A DNA stretch of 64,000 nucleotides from contig NZ_FRCP01000006.1 of NCBI RefSeq assembly GCF_900142955.1, forward strand, positions 124,001 through 188,000, read 5' to 3'. Positions within the stretch are counted from its first letter, which is position 1; each line of letters opens with the position of its first letter. A program made the translations under genes and the position numbers. Below, piece after piece: positions 34,872 to 43,281 of the stretch. Source of the DNA: Anaerosporobacter mobilis DSM 15930. GTDB taxonomy: Bacteria > Bacillota > Clostridia > Lachnospirales > Lachnospiraceae. Below the pieces are notes generated by a model. That model had not been told where the DNA came from, made no database searches, and worked only from the letters and a program-made list of their open reading frames with translations.

Positions 34872-36599
34872 TTACTCTTCTCCGTCATTCAATATGGTAT
34901 CTCTTAATTTCGTTAGCGTTACTTTCGTCTCTGCTGTCGTCTCACCTAATAACCCAGCAATTTGTTGTGCTACTAACATCTGCTTATCAATTACTCTTTG
35001 CGCCATCTCAATTGTCTCTACTTTCACCTTATATGCTTGTTGTTTTTTCTCTTCCACCCTAGTGATATCTTGGAAAATTCCTAAAACATTGTTCTGTTCC
35101 TCTATATAAACAATATTCTGCAACGTAGCTAACTTACGATCTGGATAATCTACCTTCTTACCATAGATGTTATTATGAGTCAACATTACCTCTTCAAAAT
35201 CCGTATGGTCAATAAACTCATAGAGATACTTATTAAGTGCTTCTGTTCTTGTTACACGAAAGTACCTTGTAGCAGCCCCTGAAAACTCAACAATCTTCAT
35301 ATCAACATCTACAACAATAATTATATTCGGTGTAGTATCTAGCACTATGTTAGCCATTGATTGTGCTTTCTCATGCATATATGGTATACACATCGTTAAT
35401 TCTGCTTTCCCTTGATATACGGCAATTGCTTTATCCCTGCACGTTGGATAACCGCAAGCACCACAATTAAGTTCTTGATCCCTCTTCACCTTTCCAGTTT
35501 TCTTTAAGATCTTCCTTAATTCATCTTCTGATGGCATCGGTTCTTCTGATGCACGGTTTTTGAAAGTTTTAGCCAAAGACTCTTTATTTAAATTATGGAA
35601 TTCGTTTTGATTTGGAGCTTCCTTTCGAATGGATTCCTCCATATCTAACTTCACCTTAAACCGCGAGATCTCTTTCCTGCTCACCGCTGGTCCCTTAATA
35701 CAGCCACCATTACATATGTTCGCTTCAATAAAACAACCTTCTACTTCTCCACATTCCATACTTGCAAACAATTCCATACAATTCTTAATACCATGTACAT
35801 AGAGTTTACGATATTTCCTTACTTCTGCGTCGTCTTCCATTGCAACAACCGAACTAATTACTCCGCTACTAATAGGATACAGACGATTCACCGCAGGATT
35901 ACTATTATCAAACTCCATTGGTTCCAAATCCGTAATGTTAATCTTTTCCTTTGCTAACCACTTCTCTATTTCCTCAAAATTAATTACTGCATCTATGTAT
36001 CCCCTTGTTCTTTCATCCCCTTGGGCTTCACGTTTCTTTGCCATACATGGACCAAGGAATACAATCTTAACTTCTTCTTTTACAACCTCTCGAATCATTT
36101 TTCCATGCGCTATCATTGGCGATACAACAGGTGCCATCTCATCTACTAAACTTGGATAATAGATTTCAATTAAATCATTTGCACTTGGGCAACTTGTCGT
36201 AATAATATTACGCATCTTTCCTTCTCTAATTAATCGCTCATATTCATTCGTAACATAGACTGCTCCCTCAGCGGTCTCGCGAACTTGATAGAAACCTAAT
36301 TTCTTGAGTGCCGTAACAATCTGTCCTGAGTTATTGAACTTCATAATACCTGCATAAGAAGGAGCTATGGATATAACTGTTTTATAACCGCTTGCAATGT
36401 AATCCTTTACTTTCTCTAGATCACTAATGAATGTTTTTGCATTTTGTGGACATGCTTCTAGACAATGTCCACATAGAATACACATGTCATTTATAATCTG
36501 TGCTTGTTCATTTTTAACTTGTATCGCCTTTACTTCACAAGTTCTAACACATTTGTAGCAATTCTTACATTTTGCCTCTTTAAAACCAATTACGTTCAT
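34872..36599 (-). CDS. Sensory-type [FeFe]-hydrogenase-like protein with PAS domain (HydS-like)
   Basis: A 575-residue protein: two [4Fe-4S] motifs at the N-terminus (CKNCYKCVRTC and CILCGHCLEAC), a hydrogenase H-domain with loops TTSCPSAN, LGPCMAKKRE and ANICNGGCIKG, an extra cluster domain (CGACGYPTC, near residue 390) and a PAS domain (about 430-530). The H-cluster cysteines seem to remain, but the first loop has one Cys fewer than the catalytic TSCCP motif. This matches group C sensory hydrogenases such as HydS of Ruminococcus. It lies between HydA-type genes and a phosphatase, so it probably reports H2 or redox state. Confidence 0.9.
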   Translation of the reverse strand: MNVIGFKEAKCKNCYKCVRTCEVKAIQVKNEQAQIINDMCILCGHCLEACPQNAKTFISDLEKVKDYIASGYKTVISIAPSYAGIMKFNNSGQIVTALKKLGFYQVRETAEGAVYVTNEYERLIREGKMRNIITTSCPSANDLIEIYYPSLVDEMAPVVSPMIAHGKMIREVVKEEVKIVFLGPCMAKKREAQGDERTRGYIDAVINFEEIEKWLAKEKINITDLEPMEFDNSNPAVNRLYPISSGVISSVVAMEDDAEVRKYRKLYVHGIKNCMELFASMECGEVEGCFIEANICNGGCIKGPAVSRKEISRFKVKLDMEESIRKEAPNQNEFHNLNKESLAKTFKNRASEEPMPSEDELRKILKKTGKVKRDQELNCGACGYPTCRDKAIAVYQGKAELTMCIPYMHEKAQSMANIVLDTTPNIIIVVDVDMKIVEFSGAATRYFRVTRTEALNKYLYEFIDHTDFEEVMLTHNNIYGKKVDYPDRKLATLQNIVYIEEQNNVLGIFQDITRVEEKKQQAYKVKVETIEMAQRVIDKQMLVAQQIAGLLGETTAETKVTLTKLRDTILNDGEE

Positions 36600-36613
36600 A
36601 GCTCCACCCTTCC

Positions 36614-36856
36614 TTATGTCAGTCTTTTAAGAATTTGTTCCAAGAAGAACTCTTCCACAGCCGCTGGGCTAAGGGAAAACAATTCTTCCTCGATTTTTAC
36701 ACATACTCCATTCATGCATTCACCCATACAGAATGAACCACGAAGTTCAACTTCCTTTTCTAATTTATTTTCGTGTAGTAAATGTTGTAACTTTTCTATA
36801 ATTTCCCGTGAACCTTTTAGATGACAGGAACTACCTATACAAACTGTAACAATCAT
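36614..36856 (-). CDS. Small thioredoxin-like [2Fe-2S] ferredoxin
   Basis: An 80-residue NuoE-C-terminal-like protein, MIVTVCIGSSCHLKGSREII, with cysteine pairs CIGSSC and CMGECMNGVC expected to bind a [2Fe-2S] cluster. The ATG at 36856 has GGGAGGTAGG upstream. It lies between the catalytic and the sensory hydrogenase genes and may pass electrons between them. Confidence 0.85.
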   Translation of the reverse strand: MIVTVCIGSSCHLKGSREIIEKLQHLLHENKLEKEVELRGSFCMGECMNGVCVKIEEELFSLSPAAVEEFFLEQILKRLT

Positions 36857-36891
36857 ATTCCTACCTCCCAAGTTAACAACAATAGCCTACA

Positions 36892-38661
36892 CTAATATCT
36901 TTCACGATACGTGTAACGTGTGTGTAATTGATGATGTGCAATCTCACTACCTGGTTCTTCGTAATACTCTTCATAAAGTGCTTTAATTGCAGGATTCTCA
37001 TGAGATTTTCTAATTACCTTCGCCTCATCAATCTGGTAAGTTGCATTCGTACGTGCCTTCAATATATCTCCGTCACCATAATGATATGGTTGACCGCCAC
37101 CGCCGATACAACCTCCTGGACATGCCATAACTTCAACTGCATGTAGATTCCTTGGATTACCATTCTTAATCTCTTCCATAACTTTTCTTGCATTGGATAG
37201 GCCATGTGCAACCGCAACATTAATATCCTGCCCTACAATCGTAACCGTAGCTACTTTCAAACCATCGAATCCTCTAACTGCTTCGAATTCAACCCTTGGT
37301 AACGTCTTCTTCTCTAGGACTTCATAAACCGTACGCAAAGCCGCCTCTAATACCCCTCCAGTTACCCCAAAGATAACCGCTGCACCTGTTGATTCCCCAA
37401 GCGGGCTATCGTAATCGCCATCTGGGAGGTTTACAAAATCTATATTGGCTAACTTAATAAGACGTGCTACTTCTCTTGTTGTAAGAACTACATCCACATC
37501 TGGATTACCGTCTTCTTTTAATTCTTCTCTGTCTGCCTCAATTTTTTTGGCAGTACATGGCATTACTGATACAACAAACATCTTCTTACGATCAATGTTT
37601 AATTTCTCTGCAAAGTAATTCTTTGCAACCGCACCAAACATACCTTGAGGTGATTTAGCAGTAGATGGTAAATCCAACATATCTGGATAATTAGACTCAT
37701 AAAAATTCACCCAGCCTGGGCAACAAGAAGTTAATAGTGGTAATGCCGTTTTCTCACCATTCAAGAACTTGTTTAATCTATCGATTAACTCTGTTCCTTC
37801 TTCCATAATGGTAAGATCTGCCGCAAAATCTGTATCAAATACATAATCCGCACCCAAATCCTTAAGCGAAGTAACCAGCTTACCTGTTACATCCGTTCCT
37901 GGCTCTAAACCGAACTCTTCCCCGATTGCTACTCTTGTAGCGGGAGCTGTCTGGAACACAACTGTCATATCAGTATCAGCAAGTGCTTTTATTACCTGGT
38001 CCGTATCGTCTTTTTCCATAAGTGCTCCAACTGGACAGACAGCTACACATTGCCCACATCCGACACACATAGTATTGTCTAAGGATTCATCAAATGCAGT
38101 TCCAACGACCGATTCAAACCCACGATCTACACCTGATAAGGCATGAACGGATTGAATATCCGAGCACATCTGCTCACAACGACGGCACATAATGCACTTG
38201 GACATATCACGTACAATGGCTTTATTCTCTCTTATTTCATATTCAGACTGTGATTTCCCTGATAAATGAATATCCACAACACCTGTTTTTCTTGCCAAAT
38301 CCTGAAGCTCACATGCTCCAGATTTGGTACAAGTTAAACAATCATTGGGATGATCTGATATCATTAATTCAACAATCATCCTACGTGCGCTAAGAACACG
38401 CATACTACTTGTCTTAATAACCATACCCTCCATAACTGGTGTTGCACATGCAGGACATAGATTTCTTCTCCCCTCCACTTCTACAACACATATACGACAA
38501 GATGCTGGTTGGCACTTATATTCCGTGTTATGTAATCTCATATAACAAAGTGTTGGTATGTCTATACCAATACTTTGCGCTGCATCTAGTATTGTACTAC
38601 CAGGGGCAACACTTACCTGCTTCCTATCTATTACTACATTTATTGATTTCATGTCTGCCAA
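36892..38661 (-). CDS. hydA: [FeFe] hydrogenase catalytic subunit (HydA of a multimeric NAD(P)-linked enzyme)
   Basis: About 589 residues. It has an N-terminal [2Fe-2S] domain (CQPASCRICVVEVEGRRNLC), a His/Cys cluster region (HPNDCLTCTKSGACELQ), two [4Fe-4S] motifs (CIMCRRCEQMC, CVGCGQCVAVC) and an intact H-cluster: TSCCPGWVNF, VMPCTAKKIEADRE and EVMACPGGCIGGGGQP. It produces or oxidises H2. The start is uncertain: TTG at 38661 has AAGGAG 8 bases upstream, whereas the ATG at 38682 overlaps the hydB stop and the ATG at 38652 is further down. It forms the bifurcating complex with HydB and the NuoE-like subunit. Confidence 0.95.
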   Translation of the reverse strand: MADMKSINVVIDRKQVSVAPGSTILDAAQSIGIDIPTLCYMRLHNTEYKCQPASCRICVVEVEGRRNLCPACATPVMEGMVIKTSSMRVLSARRMIVELMISDHPNDCLTCTKSGACELQDLARKTGVVDIHLSGKSQSEYEIRENKAIVRDMSKCIMCRRCEQMCSDIQSVHALSGVDRGFESVVGTAFDESLDNTMCVGCGQCVAVCPVGALMEKDDTDQVIKALADTDMTVVFQTAPATRVAIGEEFGLEPGTDVTGKLVTSLKDLGADYVFDTDFAADLTIMEEGTELIDRLNKFLNGEKTALPLLTSCCPGWVNFYESNYPDMLDLPSTAKSPQGMFGAVAKNYFAEKLNIDRKKMFVVSVMPCTAKKIEADREELKEDGNPDVDVVLTTREVARLIKLANIDFVNLPDGDYDSPLGESTGAAVIFGVTGGVLEAALRTVYEVLEKKTLPRVEFEAVRGFDGLKVATVTIVGQDINVAVAHGLSNARKVMEEIKNGNPRNLHAVEVMACPGGCIGGGGQPYHYGDGDILKARTNATYQIDEAKVIRKSHENPAIKALYEEYYEEPGSEIAHHQLHTRYTYRERY

Positions 38662-38681
38662 AAGAATCACTCCTTCCCTCA

Positions 38682-40535
38682 TCAGCCTTTTGATATTGCA
38701 CCGAATTTACATTTTTCCATACAAGCTCCGCACTTGATACATAATTCATCTTTAATAACATGTGTTTCCTTAACTTTGCCTTCAATTGCATTGTTAGGAC
38801 ATGTTCTAGCACATAATGTACAACCCTTACACTTATTCACATCAATTTTATAAGATAGTAGCTTACGACATACTCCTGCTGGACATTTCTTATCAACAAC
38901 ATGGGCTACATACTCATCATAGAAGGCATCAAGTGTTGATAATACTGGATTTGGAGCCGTCTGTCCTAAACCACACAATGCAGTATCTTTAATAACCTGG
39001 CTAAGGTTTCTGAGTTCATCAAAATGTTTCATCTCGCCTTTTCCATCACAGATTAAAGTCAGTAATTCTAATAATCTTGTGGTACCGACACGACATGGGG
39101 TACATTTTCCACAAGATTCTTCCTTGGTAAACTCTAGATAAAACTTAGCTACCGCTGGCATACAACTTTCTTCATCCATAACAATCATACCGCCAGATCC
39201 CATCATTGAGCCTTTCGCTATTAAGTTATCAAAATCAATTGGAGTATCTAAATCTTTCTCCGTTAGACAACCACCAGAAGGGCCACCGGTTTGAACTGCC
39301 TTGAATTTCTTCCCGTCCTTAATTCCTCCACCTATATCAAAGATAACTTCACGAAGCGTAATACCCATAGGAACTTCAATTAATCCTACATTATTAATCT
39401 TACCTGCTAAGGCAAACACCTTCGTACCTGCAGATTTTTCCGTACCAATGGAACGATACCAATCTGCTCCCTTCAATATAATCTGTGCAACATTAGCATA
39501 GGTTTCCACATTATTCACATTCGTTGGTTTTCCAAAGAAACCACTCTCTGCTGGAAATGGTGGTTTTGTTGTTGGTTCTCCACGACTTCCTTCCATAGAA
39601 TGTAACAAAGCGGTTTCCTCACCACACACGAAAGCTCCTGCACCGAATGTAATCTCAATATCAAAGCTAAAATCTGTTCCAAGAATATTATCTCCTAATA
39701 ATCCATATTCTCTAGCTGATTTGATTGCGTTTTCAAGTCTTGTAATTGCAAGTGGATATTCTGCACGAATATACACACGACCTTTCGTTGCGTTAATTGC
39801 GTATCCACAAATCGCCATAGCTTCAACAACACTATGTGGATCACCTTCTAAAATAGAACGATCCATGAACGCTCCTGGATCACCCTCATCTGCATTACAT
39901 ACTACATACTTTACATCTGCATCATATCGACTTGCTATCTCCCACTTAAGTCCTGTAGGGAAACCTGCTCCTCCTCTACCACGAAGCCCCGAATCTTTCA
40001 TAATTTGAATGACGTCTTTCGCTTCCATAGTTGTAAGACATTTTGCAAGTGCTTGATAGCCATCTTCCCTTATGTACTGTTCTATTACTGCTGGGTCTAT
40101 ATAACCACAGTTCCTTAATGCGATACGCATCTGCTTCTTGTAAAAGTTCATATGTTTCGAATCGGGAATGGATTCTCCAGTGTTTTGATCCTTATATAAA
40201 AGTCTCTCTACCTTCTCACCATTCACAATGTGACCCTGAATAATTTCTTTGGCATCTTCAGGTTTTACCTCTGTATAGAAGGTATTGTCGGGAAGAATCT
40301 TCACAATTGGTCCTTTTTCACAGAAACCAAAACATCCTGTCATAAGAACGGCAACACGATCCGCAAGGTTTTCCGAAGCTAGTTCCTCCTCTAGATTTTT
40401 AACAATTAAATCAGAATTAGCAGATTTACAACCAGTTCCCCCGCAAACAAGAATTGTTATTTTTTGATTCTTCTGCGCTTCCAATGCTTTGGCTTTAACA
40501 TTACAAAGTTCTTCAATCGAATTAATCTTTGCCAT
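38682..40535 (-). CDS. hydB: NuoF-like NAD(P)H/FMN subunit of the hydrogenase (HydB)
   Basis: A 617-residue flavoprotein subunit. It has an N-terminal thioredoxin-like [2Fe-2S] domain (VCGGTGCKSANSD), an FMN/NAD site (GLRGRGGAGFPTGLKWE and NADEGDPGAFMDRSILEGDP), a [4Fe-4S] site (ESCGKCTPCRVGTTRLLE) and two C-terminal [4Fe-4S] motifs (CKGCTLCARTCPNNAI, CIKCGACMEKCKFGAI). It oxidises or reduces NAD(H) and exchanges electrons with HydA and ferredoxin. ATG 40535 gives the family N-terminus MAKINSIEEL. A structured 265-base leader separates it from the NuoE-like gene. Confidence 0.95.
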   Translation of the reverse strand: MAKINSIEELCNVKAKALEAQKNQKITILVCGGTGCKSANSDLIVKNLEEELASENLADRVAVLMTGCFGFCEKGPIVKILPDNTFYTEVKPEDAKEIIQGHIVNGEKVERLLYKDQNTGESIPDSKHMNFYKKQMRIALRNCGYIDPAVIEQYIREDGYQALAKCLTTMEAKDVIQIMKDSGLRGRGGAGFPTGLKWEIASRYDADVKYVVCNADEGDPGAFMDRSILEGDPHSVVEAMAICGYAINATKGRVYIRAEYPLAITRLENAIKSAREYGLLGDNILGTDFSFDIEITFGAGAFVCGEETALLHSMEGSRGEPTTKPPFPAESGFFGKPTNVNNVETYANVAQIILKGADWYRSIGTEKSAGTKVFALAGKINNVGLIEVPMGITLREVIFDIGGGIKDGKKFKAVQTGGPSGGCLTEKDLDTPIDFDNLIAKGSMMGSGGMIVMDEESCMPAVAKFYLEFTKEESCGKCTPCRVGTTRLLELLTLICDGKGEMKHFDELRNLSQVIKDTALCGLGQTAPNPVLSTLDAFYDEYVAHVVDKKCPAGVCRKLLSYKIDVNKCKGCTLCARTCPNNAIEGKVKETHVIKDELCIKCGACMEKCKFGAISKG

Positions 40536-40801
40536 ATGAATACACTTACTCCTTTCAAAGTCTGGCGACCTTGTGCGAAGCACAACCCGCTAACTCCTTG
40601 ATTGTTAGTCTTTTCCGTTTTATTACGCGCGAAAAATTGCCGAATATACATAACTTAATATTCAGCAGATGTCTTGCCTATCCATCTTAGGCTAAACTGT
40701 ATTGGGTATTTTCACTCTACAAGGAAGCTAAGCGACATGTAACGATGGTTACATAGAGTGATGCCGAGTCCCTAGATGAGAAAATAGGCATTACAGTTTG
40801 G
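40536..40801 (-). promoter_or_regulatory. Highly structured leader between hydC and hydB
   Basis: Read on the minus strand: a 20-bp near-perfect outer stem (arms 40780-40799 and 40694-40713) encloses CACTCT/AGAGTG pairing and an ATGTAAC/GTTACAT hairpin. It is followed by GCCTA/TAGGC, a terminator-like stem at 40638-40667, CTAAC/GTTAG with AAGGAG in its loop, and TTGTGC-TTC-GCACAA just upstream of the hydB ribosome site. No known riboswitch class was recognised. Such dense structure within an operon suggests RNA-level control of hydB-hydA expression or stability. Confidence 0.6.
40632..40667 (-). terminator. Intra-operon terminator or attenuator upstream of hydB
   Basis: TGCTGAATAT and ATATTCGGCA pair over 10 bp (one G-U) around a ten-base loop on the minus strand. 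ATTTTTCG follows. It lies about 100 bases upstream of the hydB start and so could lower expression of the downstream genes relative to hydC. Confidence 0.65.
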
Positions 40802-41287
40802 CTAATTATGACTAAGGCAAGATGCCAGTATGTCTTTTACCATATCCTTCGTTACCCTACCATAAACCTCGTCACCAACCATAACAACTGGAGCTAATCC
40901 ACAAGCTCCCACGCAACGAAGCGCATTTAACGAGAATTTACCATCTGCAGTGGTCTCATTACAGGATATACCTAACTGCTTTTTAAATTCATCTAATACA
41001 GGCTCTGCTCCTCTAACATAACAAGCAGTACCGAGACAAACAGATATGTTATATTCACCTTTTGGAATCATAGAAAAATAAGAATAGAATGTTACCACTC
41101 CGTAAACTTTAGATGTTGGGACATCCATCTTTCTCGCTACAAAGAACTGTACCTCTTTTGGGAGATACCCGAATATACCTTGTGCACGATGAAGAACACG
41201 TATTAATTCTCCTTTTTTAGAAGGAAGCGAATCTATGTATGCGCCCAATTCTTCGAACTTCTCTTTTGACAAACTATCTATTGCCAT
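40802..41287 (-). CDS. hydC: NuoE-like [2Fe-2S] subunit of the hydrogenase (HydC)
   Basis: A 161-residue NADH dehydrogenase 24-kDa-like subunit. The [2Fe-2S] ligands are in CLGTACYVRGAE and LRCVGACGLAPVVMV, with the usual helical N-terminus (LIRVLHRAQGIFGYLPKEVQ) and KVYGVVTFYSYF. It is the first gene of the operon, with AGGAGGTG upstream. A TATAAT-like -10 at 41380-41385 lies in the gap shared with the divergent fur-type gene, but no matching -35 was assigned. Confidence 0.94.
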   Translation of the reverse strand: MAIDSLSKEKFEELGAYIDSLPSKKGELIRVLHRAQGIFGYLPKEVQFFVARKMDVPTSKVYGVVTFYSYFSMIPKGEYNISVCLGTACYVRGAEPVLDEFKKQLGISCNETTADGKFSLNALRCVGACGLAPVVMVGDEVYGRVTKDMVKDILASCLSHN

Positions 41288-41651
41288 GTTGCCTACACCT
41301 CCTAATAATAGTACAATCAGTCTAACAACTTTACTTTCGGAAACGATGAGTCACAATAACTAGTCCATTAATTGAGAATATTATAGATATTACTATATGA
41401 CATTAGCGATCAATTTTATGTATATTTGCTTATTCTACTTCCACCTCTCTTTTGTCTATTATGCACCATTTGTTAAACTTTTATCAATGATGTTTAATAG
41501 ATATATTATATCAAACATTCCAATCAATGTAAACACATTAGTGACTTGTTTCATCATCCACTTTATTATTGATTATATTTTGTATATTATGTCAAATTAT
41601 GAAGTATTCATTTTCACCTCCTTGCTTACTATATTATCTTGTTGTTATACC

Positions 41652-41697
41652 TTGACAATTTCTATTTATCAACATATAATTAATAATGATTACTATT
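41652..41697 (+). promoter_or_regulatory. Promoter and PerR/Fur-like box of the fur-family gene
   Basis: TTGACA (41652-41657) and TATAAT (41675-41680) with 17-base spacing form a consensus promoter. Just downstream, AATAATGATTACT (41682-41694) is a near-perfect inverted repeat similar to the box before rubrerythrin, placed to block transcription start. This suggests autoregulation. The rest of the 41288-41717 gap is AT-rich with no gene. Confidence 0.8.
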
Positions 41698-41717
41698 ATC
41701 TCGATAAGGAGGTTACT

Positions 41718-42116
41718 ATGACTAATCTAAAATATAGTAGACAGCGAGAAGCCATTAAGGAGTATCTTGCAAGTACTACCTGTCACCCCACTGCCGATAC
41801 AGTTTATATGAATATAAAGAAATTATATCCCAATATCAGTTTAGGTACTGTTTATCGTAATCTTAGTCTCTTGGCTGAACATGGTGAAATTATCAAGATC
41901 TCCTGTGGTGACGGAAGTGATCGTTTTGATGCAAACATTGGTCAACATTATCACCTTATCTGTAGCCAGTGTGGCGAAATTATTGATCTTCAAATGGACT
42001 CTATTGATCACATTAATGCAATTGCTAATGCCTCATTCCCAGGAAAAATTAATGGTCATACTGTTTACTTTTACGGGACATGTGAGAAATGCTTAAAAAC
42101 AGAGAAGTATTCTTAA
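41718..42116 (+). CDS. Fur family regulator, PerR-like
   Basis: A 132-residue Fur/PerR-type metalloregulator: N-terminal winged helix (YSRQREAIKEYLASTTCHPTADTVYMNIKK, SLGTVYRNLSLLAEHGEI) and a C-terminal dimer domain with HYHLICSQCGEIIDL and GTCEKCLK (two CxxC pairs for structural zinc). AAGGAGG precedes the ATG at 41718. The PerR assignment is supported by the shared box at its own promoter and at rubrerythrin, but iron-dependent Fur cannot be excluded from sequence alone. Confidence 0.88.
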   Translation: MTNLKYSRQREAIKEYLASTTCHPTADTVYMNIKKLYPNISLGTVYRNLSLLAEHGEIIKISCGDGSDRFDANIGQHYHLICSQCGEIIDLQMDSIDHINAIANASFPGKINGHTVYFYGTCEKCLKTEKYS

Positions 42117-42128
42117 TTCAATTTTAGT

Positions 42129-42200
42129 ATAAAACGGCTATAAAAAACCATATATATGATATATCGCTATTATATATATGGTTTTTTATAGCCGTTTTAT
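42129..42200. terminator. Terminator with 29-bp perfect inverted repeat
   Basis: Arms 42129-42157 and 42172-42200 are perfectly complementary over 29 bp around a 14-base loop. The plus-strand stem ends in TTTTAT. It ends the fur-type transcript and is unusually long. The rest of the 42117-42445 gap holds the rubrerythrin promoter. Confidence 0.85.
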
Positions 42201-42321
42201 CTATGCCACACACCCCTACGCCTTTCTCTATCGCATATTAATTCGTAGCTTTCAAACACTATGCAGTAATAATAAACATATCAACTTTAAAATAAAAAAA
42301 TAAAAATAATTAAATATATAC

Positions 42322-42372
42322 TTGACAAAGTTTCTCAACTAATGTATCATAACAATATCAGTAATGATTACT
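42322..42372 (+). promoter_or_regulatory. Rubrerythrin promoter with PerR-like box
   Basis: TTGACA (42322-42327) and TATCAT (42345-42350) are 17 bases apart. The box AGTAATGATTACT (42360-42372) is a perfect inverted repeat around a central base and overlaps the expected start of transcription. It is nearly the same as the box upstream of the fur-type gene. Confidence 0.8.
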
Positions 42373-42445
42373 ATTTTTAATTTAAAGCTAGAAAGTTTAA
42401 TAACTCTCTAGAACATAAAGCAAACATGAAAAGGAGAAAATTAGT

Positions 42446-42991
42446 ATGAAAAAATTTGTATGTCAAGTATGTGGTTATGTTCACGAAGGAGATTCTGCTC
42501 CAGATAAATGTCCAATCTGTGGCGCAGGCGCTGATAAATTCACAGAACAAGTAGGTGAAATGACTTGGGCTGCTGAACATGTGGTTGGTGTTGCTCAAGG
42601 TGTTAGCGAAGATATTCTTAAGGACTTAAGAGATAATTTCACTGGTGAATGTACAGAAGTAGGTATGTACCTTGCTATGGCACGTGTTGCTCACAGAGAA
42701 GGATATCCTGAAATCGGTTTATACTATGAAAAAGCTGCTTATGAAGAAGCAGACCATGCTTCAAGATTTGCTGAGTTATTAGGCGAAGTAGTAACAGATA
42801 GCACTAAGAAAAATCTTGAATTAAGAGTAGCTGCTGAAAACGGTGCTACTGCTGGTAAATTCGATCTTGCTAAACGTGCTAAAGCTGCTAACCTTGATGC
42901 AATCCATGACACAGTTCATGAAATGGCCAGAGACGAAGCTAGACATGGTAAAGCATTCCAAGGTCTATTAGAAAGATATTTTGGTAAATAA
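42446..42991 (+). CDS. Reverse rubrerythrin (NADH peroxidase component)
   Basis: A 181-residue protein with the rubredoxin-type iron site at the N-terminus (CQVCGYVHEGDSAPDKCPICG) and the four-helix di-iron domain after it (ECTEVGMYLAMARVAHREG, YEEADHASRFAELLGE and ARDEARHGKAFQG with Glu/His ligands). Order is reversed relative to classical rubrerythrin, so this is the reverse type that reduces hydrogen peroxide in anaerobes. AAGGAGAA precedes the ATG. The PerR-like box in the promoter agrees with peroxide induction. Confidence 0.95.
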   Translation: MKKFVCQVCGYVHEGDSAPDKCPICGAGADKFTEQVGEMTWAAEHVVGVAQGVSEDILKDLRDNFTGECTEVGMYLAMARVAHREGYPEIGLYYEKAAYEEADHASRFAELLGEVVTDSTKKNLELRVAAENGATAGKFDLAKRAKAANLDAIHDTVHEMARDEARHGKAFQGLLERYFGK

Positions 42992-43047
42992 TTTACTATA
43001 AATATAAAATAATATATAACTCCTCCCCCCCTTAGCTTATATATTAG

Positions 43048-43122
43048 AAAGATTATCATATGAAGTGTTCCCCCAATTGCTACAGTAATGTAGTCCCTAC
43101 ACTTCTATGGTAATCTTTTTTT
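43048..43122 (+). terminator. Rubrerythrin terminator
   Basis: AAAGATTATCATATGAAGTG (43048-43067) pairs with a near-complement at 43099-43118. A CTAC/GTAG hairpin lies inside, and TTTTTTT follows at 43116-43122. Confidence 0.8.
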
Positions 43123-43184
43123 GCTTTCTTAAGGTAGGTAACCAAGTAGCTATGCAATATGTATAAAGCATCATCTTGTATTCA

Positions 43185-43213
43185 TTGACAAACCGTCAAA
43201 TTTATAGTATGTT
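43185..43213 (+). promoter_or_regulatory. xylB promoter with overlapping inverted repeat
   Basis: TTGACA (43185-43190) and TATGTT (43208-43213) are 17 bases apart. The -35 box is part of TTGAC-AAACC-GTCAA (43185-43199), a perfect 5-bp inverted repeat that could be an operator for a sugar-responsive regulator. No regulator gene is adjacent. Confidence 0.55.
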
Positions 43214-43281
43214 AAATATATAGTTTAATGATTAAACAAATACTGCGTAGCACCAGTACATAGAAAGGACGAGGTATTTAC

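Noticed and set aside
40457..40651. 64-codon minus-strand frame upstream of hydB
   Set aside because: It overlaps the hydB start in another frame and runs through the structured leader; no independent evidence.
41397..41717. N-terminal extension of the Fur-family gene by 107 residues
   Set aside because: The stretch contains the promoter and operator-like box, has odd Ile/Phe/Tyr-rich composition, and a strong ribosome site marks ATG 41718.
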